Virus record (IMG/VR): IMGVR_UViG_3300033142_000163
Span: 1 to 40,698 of that record
DNA from: a virus
DNA: 40,698 nucleotides
Reading direction: 5' to 3' (one strand)
Below, in pieces: positions 1-7,868 of this stretch (position 1 is the first letter of the stretch; each line of letters starts with the position of its first letter). Made by a program: the position numbers and the translations under genes. The notes beneath the pieces are model-generated. The model was given only the letters and a program-made list of their open reading frames with translations. It did no database searches and had not been told where the DNA came from.

Positions 1-1155
1 AACTACTATTGTGACGTAAAAGTCCAATCAGACATATTAACTACAGATATTTCGGAATCTAGAGTAGGTGTTAATACACCTGCACCAGCAACAACGTTTC
101 ATGCAAATGGAATAGTTAGAGCAGGTGGAACTAACGCTCAATCATATGTTCAAATAGGAGATGATAGTGTATTTCTTTATAACTCTGGTGTTTATAGAGG
201 AAGTTTAGATTTATATCCAAATAGTTCTTCTGGTAATTTATATATAACTGGAGCTAATGGCACGACTGTTTTTTTTGGTGCGCCAACTAGTTGGACAACA
301 AATATAAGTGTTCAAGGTCAAGCAACATTAAATACTATAAATCAAGCTAGTTCAGATACAGATAAGTTTTTAGTATCAGACAGCGGTACAATAAAATATA
401 GAACCGGCGCTGAAGTTAGATCTGATATAGGTGCTGGTACAGGTGATGGCACAGTAACTGGTAGCGGTACAGTAAATCAAATTGCAATTTGGAATGGTAC
501 TTCAGAGTTATACGGTGATTCTGGAATGACTTGGAATAGTACATCAAATATACTAACTGTATCAGGTAGATATACTTGTTCGGCTGCTGGTTCAGCATCA
601 GGACCTGTTTATTATTTCGCTGGAAGATCTAACACTGGTATGTATTTTAATTATAGTCCAGAAGAAATTAGATGGTCTATAGCTAGTAATGAAAGAATGG
701 TGCTAGGCGCTTCTCGAATGAAAGTTAATGGAAATATTGAAGTTCCAGATGGTAATATATTCTATACAGATGGAGATGTAGTAAAATTAATGGCTGGTGG
801 TACTGCTGGTGTTAATGTAGAAGTTGATGATTCTAATGGTATTATAACTCTCAGTACAGATACAACATGTTCAGCAGCAGTAACTGCTACTAACTTTATA
901 TTATCATCAGATAAAAGATTAAAAGAAAATATCAAAGATTTAAAACCAAAACATTTAGATATAAAATGGAAAAGTTTTGAATTAAAGTCTAAACCAGAAG
1001 TATATAGAGCTGGTGTAATAGCTCAAGAACTTGAAAAAACAAATCCAGAGTTTGTTAGAGAAGATAAAGATGGATTAAAGTCTGTAGCTTATATAGATTT
1101 ATTAATAGCTAAAATTGCTGAATTAGAAGCAAGATTAGAAAAAGCAGGATTATAA
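1..1155 (+). CDS. Tail fibre / spike, C-terminal part, with peptidase S74 intramolecular chaperone domain (5' end outside window)
   Basis: The reading frame is open from base 1, so the protein starts upstream of the window; the first internal ATG at 526 is not a convincing start. The visible 384 residues begin with Ser/Thr/Gly/Asn-rich beta-type sequence typical of phage fibre shafts, including short repeats such as GTVTGSGTVNQIAIWNGT. The last ~85 residues start with SSDKRLKENI, the signature of the S74 (Intramolecular Chaperone Auto-processing) family. The Ser-Lys pair there is the expected self-cleavage site, and the domain ends in an Ile/Leu-rich helix (IAKIAELEARLEKAGL). In known members the domain drives trimerisation and is then released. 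The stop codon overlaps the ATG of the next tail gene by one base (TAATG), so the two are probably co-translated. It likely contributes to host recognition. Confidence 0.88.
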   Translation, partial: NYYCDVKVQSDILTTDISESRVGVNTPAPATTFHANGIVRAGGTNAQSYVQIGDDSVFLYNSGVYRGSLDLYPNSSSGNLYITGANGTTVFFGAPTSWTTNISVQGQATLNTINQASSDTDKFLVSDSGTIKYRTGAEVRSDIGAGTGDGTVTGSGTVNQIAIWNGTSELYGDSGMTWNSTSNILTVSGRYTCSAAGSASGPVYYFAGRSNTGMYFNYSPEEIRWSIASNERMVLGASRMKVNGNIEVPDGNIFYTDGDVVKLMAGGTAGVNVEVDDSNGIITLSTDTTCSAAVTATNFILSSDKRLKENIKDLKPKHLDIKWKSFELKSKPEVYRAGVIAQELEKTNPEFVREDKDGLKSVAYIDLLIAKIAELEARLEKAGL

Positions 1156-1874
1156 TGGCAGTGCCAAATACTAATACTTTTTCGCTTCAAGACGTTGTAG
1201 ATGAATTTACTAAGGTTACGGTGGATGATTTAGTCGATTGTTTTGCTAATGCTCAATCTAATTTTTTTGATCCATCATACGAAGGAAATAAAGATAGATT
1301 GTCTAATTTTAGAAACTACGGAGGAGTTTGGGCTGGTCAATTTAATACTATAGTATCTGGTTCTGTGCCAAATTCTACATCATGGAGTAATCAAGTTTTT
1401 ACTCTATCAGATGATTATATAGGTCACACCGTGCAGGTTGTTTGGCGCTACCAAAGTGGATCAGATTATAGAGGAGATTTACAATTAGGTGGCAATGTAA
1501 CTTTAGGTGAAACAACTTTTGATCTTGATACCTACAGCGGTACATCTTGGTCTACAAGTAGAGCTAATGAGAGTTCTTATAGTTCTGTTGTTTGGTATCC
1601 TATTGCTACAGGTACAACTGCTTTAAGGTGGAACAAAAGAAGCGGATCTGGAACTCCGTCGGGAGGCACTGGTTTAACACCTCCTCCTTATACTGGAGGC
1701 GATAGCACTTATTATTATGCAGAAACATCTAGTAATGGATCTCCTAGTAAGTATTTTTGGTTAAGAAGCCCTGTTGTAACAATATCAAGCGGAAATAAAA
1801 CCATAGACTGGTGGAGGGGTAATTATGGAGCAACAATGGGTAGTTTGAATATTTATATAGACGTAATAACATAA
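1155..1874 (+). CDS. Putative tail-tip / receptor-binding structural protein
   Basis: This 239-residue protein starts on the A of the previous stop codon. Residues 1-58 form a compact module (MAVPNTNTFSLQDVVDEF, then DLVDCFANAQSNFFDPSY, then LSNFRNYGG). I associate this module with N-termini of tail-associated proteins in Bacteroidota phages. The rest is rich in Ser, Thr, Gly, Tyr and Trp with predicted beta strands and no charged coiled coil, as in carbohydrate-binding or fibre-tip domains. Its position directly after an S74 fibre supports a role at the fibre or tail tip. The exact function is inferred from composition and context, not from a catalytic or binding motif. Confidence 0.6.
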   Translation: MAVPNTNTFSLQDVVDEFTKVTVDDLVDCFANAQSNFFDPSYEGNKDRLSNFRNYGGVWAGQFNTIVSGSVPNSTSWSNQVFTLSDDYIGHTVQVVWRYQSGSDYRGDLQLGGNVTLGETTFDLDTYSGTSWSTSRANESSYSSVVWYPIATGTTALRWNKRSGSGTPSGGTGLTPPPYTGGDSTYYYAETSSNGSPSKYFWLRSPVVTISSGNKTIDWWRGNYGATMGSLNIYIDVIT

Positions 1875-1879
1875 AGAAT

Positions 1880-2149
1880 ATGGAATTTAAATGGGGTTAT
1901 AATTGCAATACAGTAAAAGAAGGCAGAGAATTTAGGTATGAAATACAATGGGTTTTGACTGGATGGGGTCACGGAAAAGTAGCTAATAGATCTGGTTGGT
2001 TAAACTCAACACCTGAAGAAATACACGGTGAATTTATAGGTTTTCCTGAAATTATAGATAAAGATTATATAAGTTTTATTAAAACTAGTTTATATGGAAA
2101 TATAACTAGAATTAAAAACGAAATAAGAGAAGAACTAAGAGAAGAGTAA
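1880..2149 (+). CDS. Small hypothetical protein in the tail-fibre operon
   Basis: This 89-residue protein begins five bases after the preceding stop. The N-terminal two thirds are rich in Trp, Gly and aromatic residues (YEIQWVLTGWGHGK; SGWLNSTPEEIHGEF), and the C-terminus is a charged helix ending in EIREELREE. I do not recognise the family. Position suggests a tail-fibre accessory, for example an assembly helper, but nothing in the sequence proves this. Codon use matches the neighbours. Confidence 0.6.
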   Translation: MEFKWGYNCNTVKEGREFRYEIQWVLTGWGHGKVANRSGWLNSTPEEIHGEFIGFPEIIDKDYISFIKTSLYGNITRIKNEIREELREE

Positions 2150-2230
2150 AAATAAAGAAAAACAAGTAATAATAAATATATACCTGCTCGGTAAAGAGCG
2201 TAACCAAATATTAATTAAAAACCAAAACCA

Positions 2231-2521
2231 ATGACAGTTTATTATTCGACTAATTCGTGGAGTAGTCAACCACAACCAAACAAAAACCATTTAAAATTAT
2301 GGAACCACATTGCAGATAAAGCAAACTGGAGAATTGTTCAGTTACAAAATGGATATTACCAGACTGAATACAAAGACATGCGTAAAGACGACGAATGGGT
2401 TGATGTTACAAGGCGTGAAACAATTGAAGCGGCTGAAACATCTATAGATAAAACAATAGAGCATTATTTAAAGAAAATAGATTTTGCAAACGGCCCTAAA
2501 GTTGTTAAGACTTTTGAATAA
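2231..2521 (+). CDS. Small hypothetical protein
   Basis: This 96-residue, Trp- and Lys-rich soluble protein (NSWSSQPQPNKNHLKLWNHI; DDEWVDVTRRETIEAAETS) has a helical C-terminal half. It is preceded by an A/C-rich leader (AAAAACCAAAACCA) with no Shine-Dalgarno sequence. It sits alone between the tail genes and groEL, with 81 bases before it and 39 after. I do not recognise the family. Confidence 0.6.
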   Translation: MTVYYSTNSWSSQPQPNKNHLKLWNHIADKANWRIVQLQNGYYQTEYKDMRKDDEWVDVTRRETIEAAETSIDKTIEHYLKKIDFANGPKVVKTFE

Positions 2522-2534
2522 AAATAAATAAAAA

Positions 2535-2560
2535 TTTAATATAATTTAATATAATACAAT
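2535..2560 (+). promoter_or_regulatory. AT-rich tandem repeat before groEL, candidate promoter / translation-start element
   Basis: Two head-to-tail copies of TTTAATATAA (2535-2544 and 2545-2554) are followed by TACAAT and the groEL ATG at 2561. It resembles the AT-rich elements just upstream of the genes at 18337, 21073 and 29076. No Shine-Dalgarno sequence is present. The promoter role is inferred from recurrence and position at the start of a new gene block. Confidence 0.4.
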
Positions 2561-4114
2561 ATGTCAGATAACATAGTTAAAAATCTAAGCTTTGGGCACG
2601 AAGCTAAAAAAGAGGTTTTTAAAGGTATAGAAAAATTAGCTAAAGCAGTTAGTTCAACTCTTGGAGCTGGAGGAAGTTGTGTTTTGCTAGAAGATAACTT
2701 TGGAAACCCAACAATAACAAAAGACGGTGTAACAGTAGCGGAAAGTGTAGTACTTAGAAACCCAATAGAAAACTTAGGGTGCAACTTGTTAAAACAAGCA
2801 GCAAAAAAAACAGTAAAAGAAGCGGGTGATGGTACTACAACCGCAACCGTTTTAGCTCATGCGATATTAGAAGAAGCTGATAAAATAGATTCTAGTATAA
2901 ACAATAGAGAATTAAAAAAAGGTATAAATGATACTGTTGGTAAAGTAATACAATATTTAGATGATATATCATTACCAGTAAAAGGCAATATGATAAATCA
3001 AATAGCTACAATATCAACAAATAATGATAAAGAGCTAGGAAATTTAATAGGAAAAGCTTTTAATTCAGTTGAAAATACTGGTGTTGTTATGATGGAGCAA
3101 TCTGAGTCTGGTCAAACAGAATTAGAAATTATAGAAGGTGCTCAATACTTTAAAGGTTTAACAAGCCCTCATTTTGTTACAAATAAAATTAAAAATACAG
3201 CTGAGTTAAATAATCCTTTAGTTTTATTAATAGAAAATAACGTAGAAAGTATAAGACAAATACAGTCTGTTTTAGAGTATGTTATTAAAAATAATAAACC
3301 ATTATTAATAATTGCAGACTTAAGCAATGAAGTTTTATCTGCTTTAGCAATGAATAAAACAAAAGGTAACATAAAAGTAAATGTAATAAACGCTCCTGTT
3401 TTAGGAGTTAATAGAAAACAAATGCTTGATGATTTAGCTATATTAACAGGGGCTACATTAATAAATGAAGATCTTGGAGATGATATGGATTTAATTCAAG
3501 TTGATCATCTTGGTTCTTGTTTAAAATCAATAACAAGCGAAACAGACACAATACTTCAATTTGAAAAACAAAATGAAGATTGTTTAAGTATTACAAATAA
3601 AATAAAAAAGCAACTTTTAACTTGTAAAATACCTGATAAAATAATAAGTTTAGAAAAAAGATTAGCAATGCTTTCTGCTAAAATAGCAGTTGTAAAAGTT
3701 GGTGCTAATTCTGAAATAGAGTTAAAAGAAAAAATGGATAGAGTCGAAGACGCTATCTGTGCTACAAAAGCCGCTGTCAAAGAAGGTATTGTACCAGGCG
3801 GAGGTGTTGCTTTATTAAATGCTTCTCTTTATTTAAAAAGTAAAAATAAAGCTGAAGAAGTATTAATAAAAGCTATAACAGCCCCTTATAAAACAATACT
3901 AAAAAATGCTGGACTAAAATTTGAAATTTTTAATAAGAAAGGTTTTGGTTTAGATGTAGTTACAGGAAGTATGGTAAACATGACTAAACAGGGAATTATT
4001 GACCCTGTCTTAGTTACTAAAAGCGCTTTAAAAAACGCGGCTTCTGTAGCAACTACTATATTATCTACTGATTGTGTAATAAATAATTTAAGAGTAGATG
4101 AAGGCGGTAGGTAG
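2561..4114 (+). CDS. groEL: Phage-encoded group I chaperonin (GroEL, Hsp60)
   Basis: This 517-residue protein is recognisable as GroEL along its length. The ATP-site segments are present: TKDGVTVA with Asp55, GDGTTTATVLA with Asp90, and RVEDA with Asp397, corresponding to E. coli Asp52, Asp87 and Asp398. The catalytic residues therefore look intact. The apical domain has EGAQYFKGLTSPHF (usually a Tyr where His sits) and INAPVLGVNRKQMLDDLAIL. The C-terminal equatorial domain has VPGGGVALLNA and GIIDPVLVTKSALKNAASVA. It is ~25-30 residues shorter than typical bacterial GroEL and ends in NLRVDEGGR, with no Gly-Gly-Met tail. The 3' end overlaps groES by 17 bases. It presumably folds virion proteins too large or too divergent for the host chaperonin; its true clients are unknown. 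Confidence 0.95.
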   Translation: MSDNIVKNLSFGHEAKKEVFKGIEKLAKAVSSTLGAGGSCVLLEDNFGNPTITKDGVTVAESVVLRNPIENLGCNLLKQAAKKTVKEAGDGTTTATVLAHAILEEADKIDSSINNRELKKGINDTVGKVIQYLDDISLPVKGNMINQIATISTNNDKELGNLIGKAFNSVENTGVVMMEQSESGQTELEIIEGAQYFKGLTSPHFVTNKIKNTAELNNPLVLLIENNVESIRQIQSVLEYVIKNNKPLLIIADLSNEVLSALAMNKTKGNIKVNVINAPVLGVNRKQMLDDLAILTGATLINEDLGDDMDLIQVDHLGSCLKSITSETDTILQFEKQNEDCLSITNKIKKQLLTCKIPDKIISLEKRLAMLSAKIAVVKVGANSEIELKEKMDRVEDAICATKAAVKEGIVPGGGVALLNASLYLKSKNKAEEVLIKAITAPYKTILKNAGLKFEIFNKKGFGLDVVTGSMVNMTKQGIIDPVLVTKSALKNAASVATTILSTDCVINNLRVDEGGR

Positions 4115-4358
4115 AAACATTATTATTAAAAAGCTTAAAGAAGGAACTACTAAAACGAAAGGTGGTTTGTTATTAGCTGAAAACCATAGAGATGACATTA
4201 GATATGTTCAGGCTACAGTTTACTCTGTTGGCGATGAAATACAAGGTTTAAATAAAAATGATGTTATATTGTATGATCGGCACGCTGGTCATAAAATAGA
4301 ATATGAAAAAAATATATATCACGTTATAAAAATACAAGACGTGGTCGTTGTTTTATGA
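4098..4358 (+). CDS. groES: Phage-encoded co-chaperonin (GroES, Hsp10)
   Basis: This 86-residue protein is slightly shorter than bacterial GroES (about 95-100). It has the GroES beta-barrel start (AVGRNIIIKKLKE) and a mobile loop at about residues 15-33 (EGTTKTKGGLLLAENHRDD). The hydrophobic GGLLLA tripeptide in the loop corresponds to the GGIVL motif that docks into GroEL. The C-terminal half has DVILYDRHAGHKIEYEKNIY and VIKIQDVVVVL, matching the usual final strands. The start lies inside the 3' end of groEL in another frame, and the stop overlaps the next ATG as ATGA, so translational coupling is likely. Having both partners implies a self-sufficient chaperonin system rather than only a host-GroEL adaptor like T4 gp31. 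Confidence 0.92.
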   Translation: MKAVGRNIIIKKLKEGTTKTKGGLLLAENHRDDIRYVQATVYSVGDEIQGLNKNDVILYDRHAGHKIEYEKNIYHVIKIQDVVVVL

Positions 4359-4801
4359 GAAAGCTTGATGCAGAAGATTTAAAAGAATTAAACCTGCTAA
4401 AACATTACCGTATAATACGCAAATGGGCTTGTAAAAACAACGACTTAACAGATGCTGAATTAGAGTTACTTGTATATTTAGACGCTATAGAATATTTTAC
4501 TAAAAAAGATTTTATAGAAGGTAGTTATTCTTTTAGTTGGAATAATAGAAGATGGAATAAGTTAATAAAAAACAATTGGATTGTTGTTTGGAGAAATAGA
4601 AATAGAACTACTCAAAAATATAATATATATAAAGTTTCTTTTAAGTTTAAACAATTAATAAATAGAATTTACAAAATAATGCTAGGTGAAGAAAACATAC
4701 CAACTAGCGAAAGAAGAAACACTATTATAAAGTGTAAATCATATAGTGATAAAGTTTTAACAAAAGCTATATACAACGTAAATAAAGATAAATATAGATA
4801 A
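4355..4801 (+). CDS. Putative winged-helix DNA-binding protein
   Basis: This 148-residue basic protein overlaps the groES stop by four bases (ATGA). Residues ~8-50 (LKELNLLKHYRIIRKWACKN, LTDAELELLVYLDAIEYFTKKDF) look like the opening helices of a MarR-like winged helix. They are followed by a probable recognition region (SFSWNNRRWNKLIKNNWIVVW) and a wing-like RNRNRTTQKYNIYKVS. The C-terminal ~50 residues are Lys/Asn-rich. I infer DNA binding from this pattern; the family was not confirmed. It could regulate structural-gene expression or be an unknown virion protein. Confidence 0.5.
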   Translation: MRKLDAEDLKELNLLKHYRIIRKWACKNNDLTDAELELLVYLDAIEYFTKKDFIEGSYSFSWNNRRWNKLIKNNWIVVWRNRNRTTQKYNIYKVSFKFKQLINRIYKIMLGEENIPTSERRNTIIKCKSYSDKVLTKAIYNVNKDKYR

Positions 4802-4802
4802 A

Positions 4803-5867
4803 ATGGGTTTTAAATCAAGCATGCCTTATTCGTTTAATCCTCAACTAGAAAAACAGGTTGAACTAAGCAGATTTGATAGAGATTTTGGTGTAAAAAATCT
4901 TAATGCTAAAATAGCTGGTAGAAACGAAGATATAGTATCTTTCGAAGATTACCAAAAATACGGTGGTAAAGCACCTAGTACAGCTGTTGATAGATATGGT
5001 ATGCCTGTTTATAAAGGAAAAGACCTAAACAAGCCATATTTTCAGCAACCAGATCACATAAGATATGACGAGGCTAATGTAACTGATTTAGACAGACAGG
5101 GTATGGGTTATAAGAAGTACCAAGAAAATCTTGCTTATCAACAACAACAAGCTGATCTAAAAACATATGGTGATGCTGGTAGACCAACTATAATAAATGA
5201 CACGATGCAAAATACTCAAGAAAACCAAAATATGCTACTAGGTGATTCTAGTCCTTTCAATGACACTACTCAAAATGCAGCCACAGGTATATATGGTAAT
5301 TTACAAGAAAGAACAGCTGCTGTATCTCCTTTAGCTAAAAAAATAGATCCAAAAGCAATATTTAATGCAGTAGACGCATATAATACAGCTATGAATTTAG
5401 GAGGAGCGATAGCAAGTCAAGCACAATCACCAGGTGTAAATAGTTATAACACCAAGTCAAATTCAACGAGTAGTGTTCCACTACCTGGTTTACCAACAAG
5501 TTCAACAAAACCATCAACTAATACTGGTTCATATAGCAACCCATTAAATAACCCAGGCGGAACTCAAAACACTATAAATTTAAACACTGGAGGTAATACT
5601 CAAAATTCAAAATATTCTTTTTTAGACAATCAAGATTCTTTTAAAATAAGTGATCCTAATCGGAGTTCTTTTTTAGGTACTTATAAAAGAAATACAAAGT
5701 CTTTTGATGATAGAATAGCAAAGGCTACTGAGCAAGGTAAAATGAGAAAAGTAGCTAGACTAAAACAAAGACAGGAAAACTTTAATGAAAATCAAAAGCA
5801 ACAAGGAGGTATAAATATAGGTTTTAGAATGCCTTTTGGTAAAAACAAAAATAAAAAAATAATTTAA
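4803..5867 (+). CDS. Hypothetical low-complexity protein, possibly virion-associated
   Basis: This 354-residue protein has no recognised catalytic motif. Residues 1-130 are polar and charged with many Tyr and Gln. Residues ~200-275 are low-complexity Ser/Thr/Asn/Gly (SNSTSSVPLPGLPTSSTKPS and similar). The last ~70 residues are strongly basic (RMRK-type segments ending GKNKNKKII). One VSPLAKK segment resembles the SPxK-type motif of the following small genes. It starts two bases after the previous stop and is transcribed with the cluster to 6929. A structural or DNA-associated role is possible but unproved. Confidence 0.5.
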   Translation: MGFKSSMPYSFNPQLEKQVELSRFDRDFGVKNLNAKIAGRNEDIVSFEDYQKYGGKAPSTAVDRYGMPVYKGKDLNKPYFQQPDHIRYDEANVTDLDRQGMGYKKYQENLAYQQQQADLKTYGDAGRPTIINDTMQNTQENQNMLLGDSSPFNDTTQNAATGIYGNLQERTAAVSPLAKKIDPKAIFNAVDAYNTAMNLGGAIASQAQSPGVNSYNTKSNSTSSVPLPGLPTSSTKPSTNTGSYSNPLNNPGGTQNTINLNTGGNTQNSKYSFLDNQDSFKISDPNRSSFLGTYKRNTKSFDDRIAKATEQGKMRKVARLKQRQENFNENQKQQGGINIGFRMPFGKNKNKKII

Positions 5868-5877
5868 AAACAAAATT

Positions 5878-6096
5878 ATGCATCATAGAAAATACGATCC
5901 ATCAATGGAAAGATTAAAGCCAGGAACAAAAGTAGGTGTTGTAGGTGAAAACGCAATATGGGACGGACCATTAGACCAAGTTGGTAGAGCTCATAAACCA
6001 GGAAGTAGTTCAGGAGCTGATCCTATAGAAGTATTAAAGGCTTCATGTGAATGTGGAGCTGGTATGCCTATAACTAAAAGAGCTAAATTAGGATAA
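5878..6096 (+). CDS. Small hypothetical protein
   Basis: This 72-residue protein starts after an A-rich leader (AAAAACAAAATT) without a Shine-Dalgarno sequence. It is Gly/Pro/Lys-rich (MERLKPGTKVGVVGENAIWD) and has a CECGAG segment near the C-terminus. A lone CxC is not enough to claim metal binding. Its stop overlaps the next ATG by one base. I do not recognise the family. Confidence 0.55.
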   Translation: MHHRKYDPSMERLKPGTKVGVVGENAIWDGPLDQVGRAHKPGSSSGADPIEVLKASCECGAGMPITKRAKLG

Positions 6097-6251
6097 TGGC
6101 AAGTTCACCAATAAAAAAAATTAGTTCAGCATGTAAAGCTGCTGCTAAAAGAAAATTTAAAGTATGGCCTAGCGCTTATGCTTCAGGCTGGGGTGTGCGC
6201 TGTACTAAAGCTGGAGGTCCTAGTAAATTTGGTGGTAAAAAGAAAAAATAA
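6096..6251 (+). CDS. Very small basic protein with SPIK and WPSAYAS motifs
   Basis: This is a 51-residue frame tightly linked by one-base stop/start overlaps on both sides (TAATG at 6094-6098 and 6249-6253), which strongly supports it as a real gene. It begins MASSPIKKISSACKAAAKRK, continues FKVWPSAYASGWGVRCTKAG and ends GGKKKK. The K-V-W-P-S-A-Y-A-S pattern recurs, as I recall, in small uncharacterised basic proteins of marine phages and large DNA viruses. The function is unknown; its charge suggests nucleic-acid binding. Confidence 0.7.
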   Translation: MASSPIKKISSACKAAAKRKFKVWPSAYASGWGVRCTKAGGPSKFGGKKKK

Positions 6252-6622
6252 TGCAAGGATATAAGCAACCCTTTAATTCACCTGTATTAAAAAGATGTTG
6301 GCCTGGTTACTCTGCTGTTCCTGGCAAAGATCCATATAGTAAAGGTAGTTGTAAAAAAAATTCACCAGTTAAGAAGAAAAAACAAAAAGGCGGTGGTACA
6401 ACCAAAACTTGTTTACCAGCTTCTAAAATAAGAAGCATGAGTAAAGAACAAAGACAAAAGCTAGTTAACTCTAAAAAAGCAGCTGGAGCCAAAGGTAAAT
6501 ATAAAAGATCATCAAAAACAAACGTAAAAGGAGCTCGTAAAAAAGGAGCTACATTACGTGACTGGTTTGAAAAAGAAGACTGGAGAAGAGTAGATGATCC
6601 AAGTAAAAAATGTGGAGAATAA
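6251..6622 (+). CDS. Lys-rich small protein, DUF5872-like segments
   Basis: This 123-residue, strongly basic protein has two SP motifs (NSPVLK at 9-14 and NSPVKKKK from 37). Two further segments look familiar: CLPASKIRSMSKEQRQKL with KKAAGAKGKY, and LRDWFEKEDWRRVDD near the C-terminus. Both resemble parts of DUF5872 proteins of phages and algal viruses, but apparently in the opposite order. That is from memory and needs a profile search. Opposite-strand open frames here are hydrophobic mirror images of AAA-rich codons and are not genes. It overlaps both neighbours or sits one base from them. Confidence 0.7.
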   Translation: MQGYKQPFNSPVLKRCWPGYSAVPGKDPYSKGSCKKNSPVKKKKQKGGGTTKTCLPASKIRSMSKEQRQKLVNSKKAAGAKGKYKRSSKTNVKGARKKGATLRDWFEKEDWRRVDDPSKKCGE

Positions 6623-6623
6623 T

Positions 6624-6929
6624 ATGACTTGGTTAAAAAGAATAAAAGAATCATCATCAATAGAATCACCGTTACATAAAAACGAGCCAAGAAAAACTAC
6701 TAAGGGTAAAGGTAGAAATTTTAGAACTACTAAAGAAGGCGCTGGTATGACAGAAAAAGGCGTTAAAGAGTATAGAAAAAAAAATCCTGGTAGTAAACTT
6801 AAAACAGCTGTAACAGGTAAAGTAAAACCTGGCAGCAAAGATGCTAAAAGAAGAAAATCATTCTGCGCTAGATCCAAAGGTTGGACAGGCGAAAGAGGTA
6901 AAGCAGCGCGTAGACGCTGGAAATGTTAA
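6624..6929 (+). CDS. Small basic protein, DUF6321-like
   Basis: I chose ATG 6624 (MTWLKRIKES), one base after the preceding stop, over the upstream in-frame ATG at 6594 that lies inside the previous gene. This gives 101 residues. The core GAGMTEKGVKEYRKKNPGSK, then LKTAVTGKVKPGSKDAKRRK and SFCAR, followed by a terminal RRRWKC, matches my memory of the DUF6321 family of phages and large DNA viruses. An IESPLHK motif is present near residue 15. The function is unknown; the high Lys/Arg content suggests nucleic-acid association. Confidence 0.7.
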   Translation: MTWLKRIKESSSIESPLHKNEPRKTTKGKGRNFRTTKEGAGMTEKGVKEYRKKNPGSKLKTAVTGKVKPGSKDAKRRKSFCARSKGWTGERGKAARRRWKC

Positions 6930-6940
6930 AATAAAAAATT

Positions 6941-7285
6941 ATGCCATCACCAATTAAAAATCATCACGACAAAAAAAATATATTGCAAGACGACGGGTCT
7001 TCAATAAAAGTATCATCAAGCGATCTACAAAAAAGAGGAGTAGACGCTATTAAAAGTCAAATGTTACAAAACAATCCTCCTGGTAGTAAAGGTAGAAGAG
7101 CTGTTTATGACAAACTTGACTGGAAATATGATAATACAATACCAAAAACTTTTTCAGAAAAAGTTAGTGACTTTACTAGTGATGCTAAAAAGTTTGTTAA
7201 TAAAAACAAATTTAAAATCGCAGATGCTGCGACAGGTGGATTACTTGGCATTGGTAAAAGCATAATAGACAAACTCAAACAATAA
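6941..7285 (+). CDS. Small hypothetical protein with N-terminal SPIK motif
   Basis: This 114-residue protein begins MPSPIKNHHDKKN and continues with charged, probably helical sequence. Near the C-terminus there is a small apolar segment (AATGGLLGIGKSIIDKLKQ), too short and Gly-rich for a confident membrane helix. It follows an AT-rich 11-base spacer. It belongs to the run of SPxK-motif genes and has no recognised domain. Confidence 0.6.
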   Translation: MPSPIKNHHDKKNILQDDGSSIKVSSSDLQKRGVDAIKSQMLQNNPPGSKGRRAVYDKLDWKYDNTIPKTFSEKVSDFTSDAKKFVNKNKFKIADAATGGLLGIGKSIIDKLKQ

Positions 7286-7313
7286 CAACAACAATAACAA
7301 AAACAAAACCAAA
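7286..7313 (+). promoter_or_regulatory. A/C-only unstructured leader before the gene at 7314
   Basis: The 28-base spacer contains only A and C apart from one T, with no G, so it can form neither a Shine-Dalgarno helix nor a hairpin. A comparable CAAAAACAAAAACAAA run precedes the gene at 7932. Bacteroidota are known to initiate largely without Shine-Dalgarno pairing and to favour A-rich leaders, so this is read as a translation-initiation leader adapted to such a host. Confidence 0.5.
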
Positions 7314-7868
7314 ATGGGAAATTATTCAGGAAATCATCCGAGATATTCTTCGGGTCAAAAATATGATGCTAGAGAAGCTTACAATAAAGACCTTACTGCT
7401 AAAGCTAGACTGCATTATTTAGAAAATAGTGAACACGACAAACACTCTCATCCAGCAAAAAAGCACTGTGTTGCTAAAATGTACGGAGAGCCAGCTGCTA
7501 AAATGTATGGAGATCCAGCACCTAAAGTAGCTGTAAAAGACATGCCAGACGCTCAAAGAAAAGCTGTAATGGCTAGCAAAGCTGAGGCTGCTGCTAAAAT
7601 GGAGCACGCTCCTAAAAACTTAGGCTTTATAAAAGCTGAAACTTTAAAGAAAGATCCAAACGCAAAAACAATGCAAGTAGATGGAGAAACTTTTCCTATA
7701 AAAAACCTAGCTGATTCAGACGATATTAAAGATATGTCTGGAGCTTATAATGCTATGGGTGATGCAAACGATCCAGCTATGATGAAAGGAGATCCTATCA
7801 TGCTTAAAAAGATTCATGCGTTAAAAATGAAAGTCGATAAAGGACTTAAATTTGGATTAAAAGGATAA
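7314..7868 (+). CDS. Hypothetical soluble protein with short tandem repeat
   Basis: This 184-residue protein is rich in Ala, Lys, Met and Asp. Residues ~47-70 contain an imperfect tandem repeat (AKMYGEPA, AKMYGDPAP) next to a HPAKKHC segment. The C-terminal half has several Met-rich stretches (DPAMMKGDPIMLKK). There is no recognisable enzyme motif, signal peptide or membrane segment. The A/C-rich leader and position put it in the basic-protein cluster before the structural protein at 7932. Confidence 0.55.
   Translation: MGNYSGNHPRYSSGQKYDAREAYNKDLTAKARLHYLENSEHDKHSHPAKKHCVAKMYGEPAAKMYGDPAPKVAVKDMPDAQRKAVMASKAEAAAKMEHAPKNLGFIKAETLKKDPNAKTMQVDGETFPIKNLADSDDIKDMSGAYNAMGDANDPAMMKGDPIMLKKIHALKMKVDKGLKFGLKG

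Noticed and set aside
2183-2200. Possible hairpin GCTC-GGTAAA-GAGC between 1880-2149 and 2231 genes
   Set aside because: Only four base pairs and no T-run follow; too weak to call a terminator.
6307-6877. Two long open frames on the minus strand opposite the small basic genes
   Set aside because: They are Phe/Leu/Ser-rich mirror images of AAA/AGA-rich plus-strand codons, overlap each other and well-packed plus-strand genes, and all other genes are on the plus strand.
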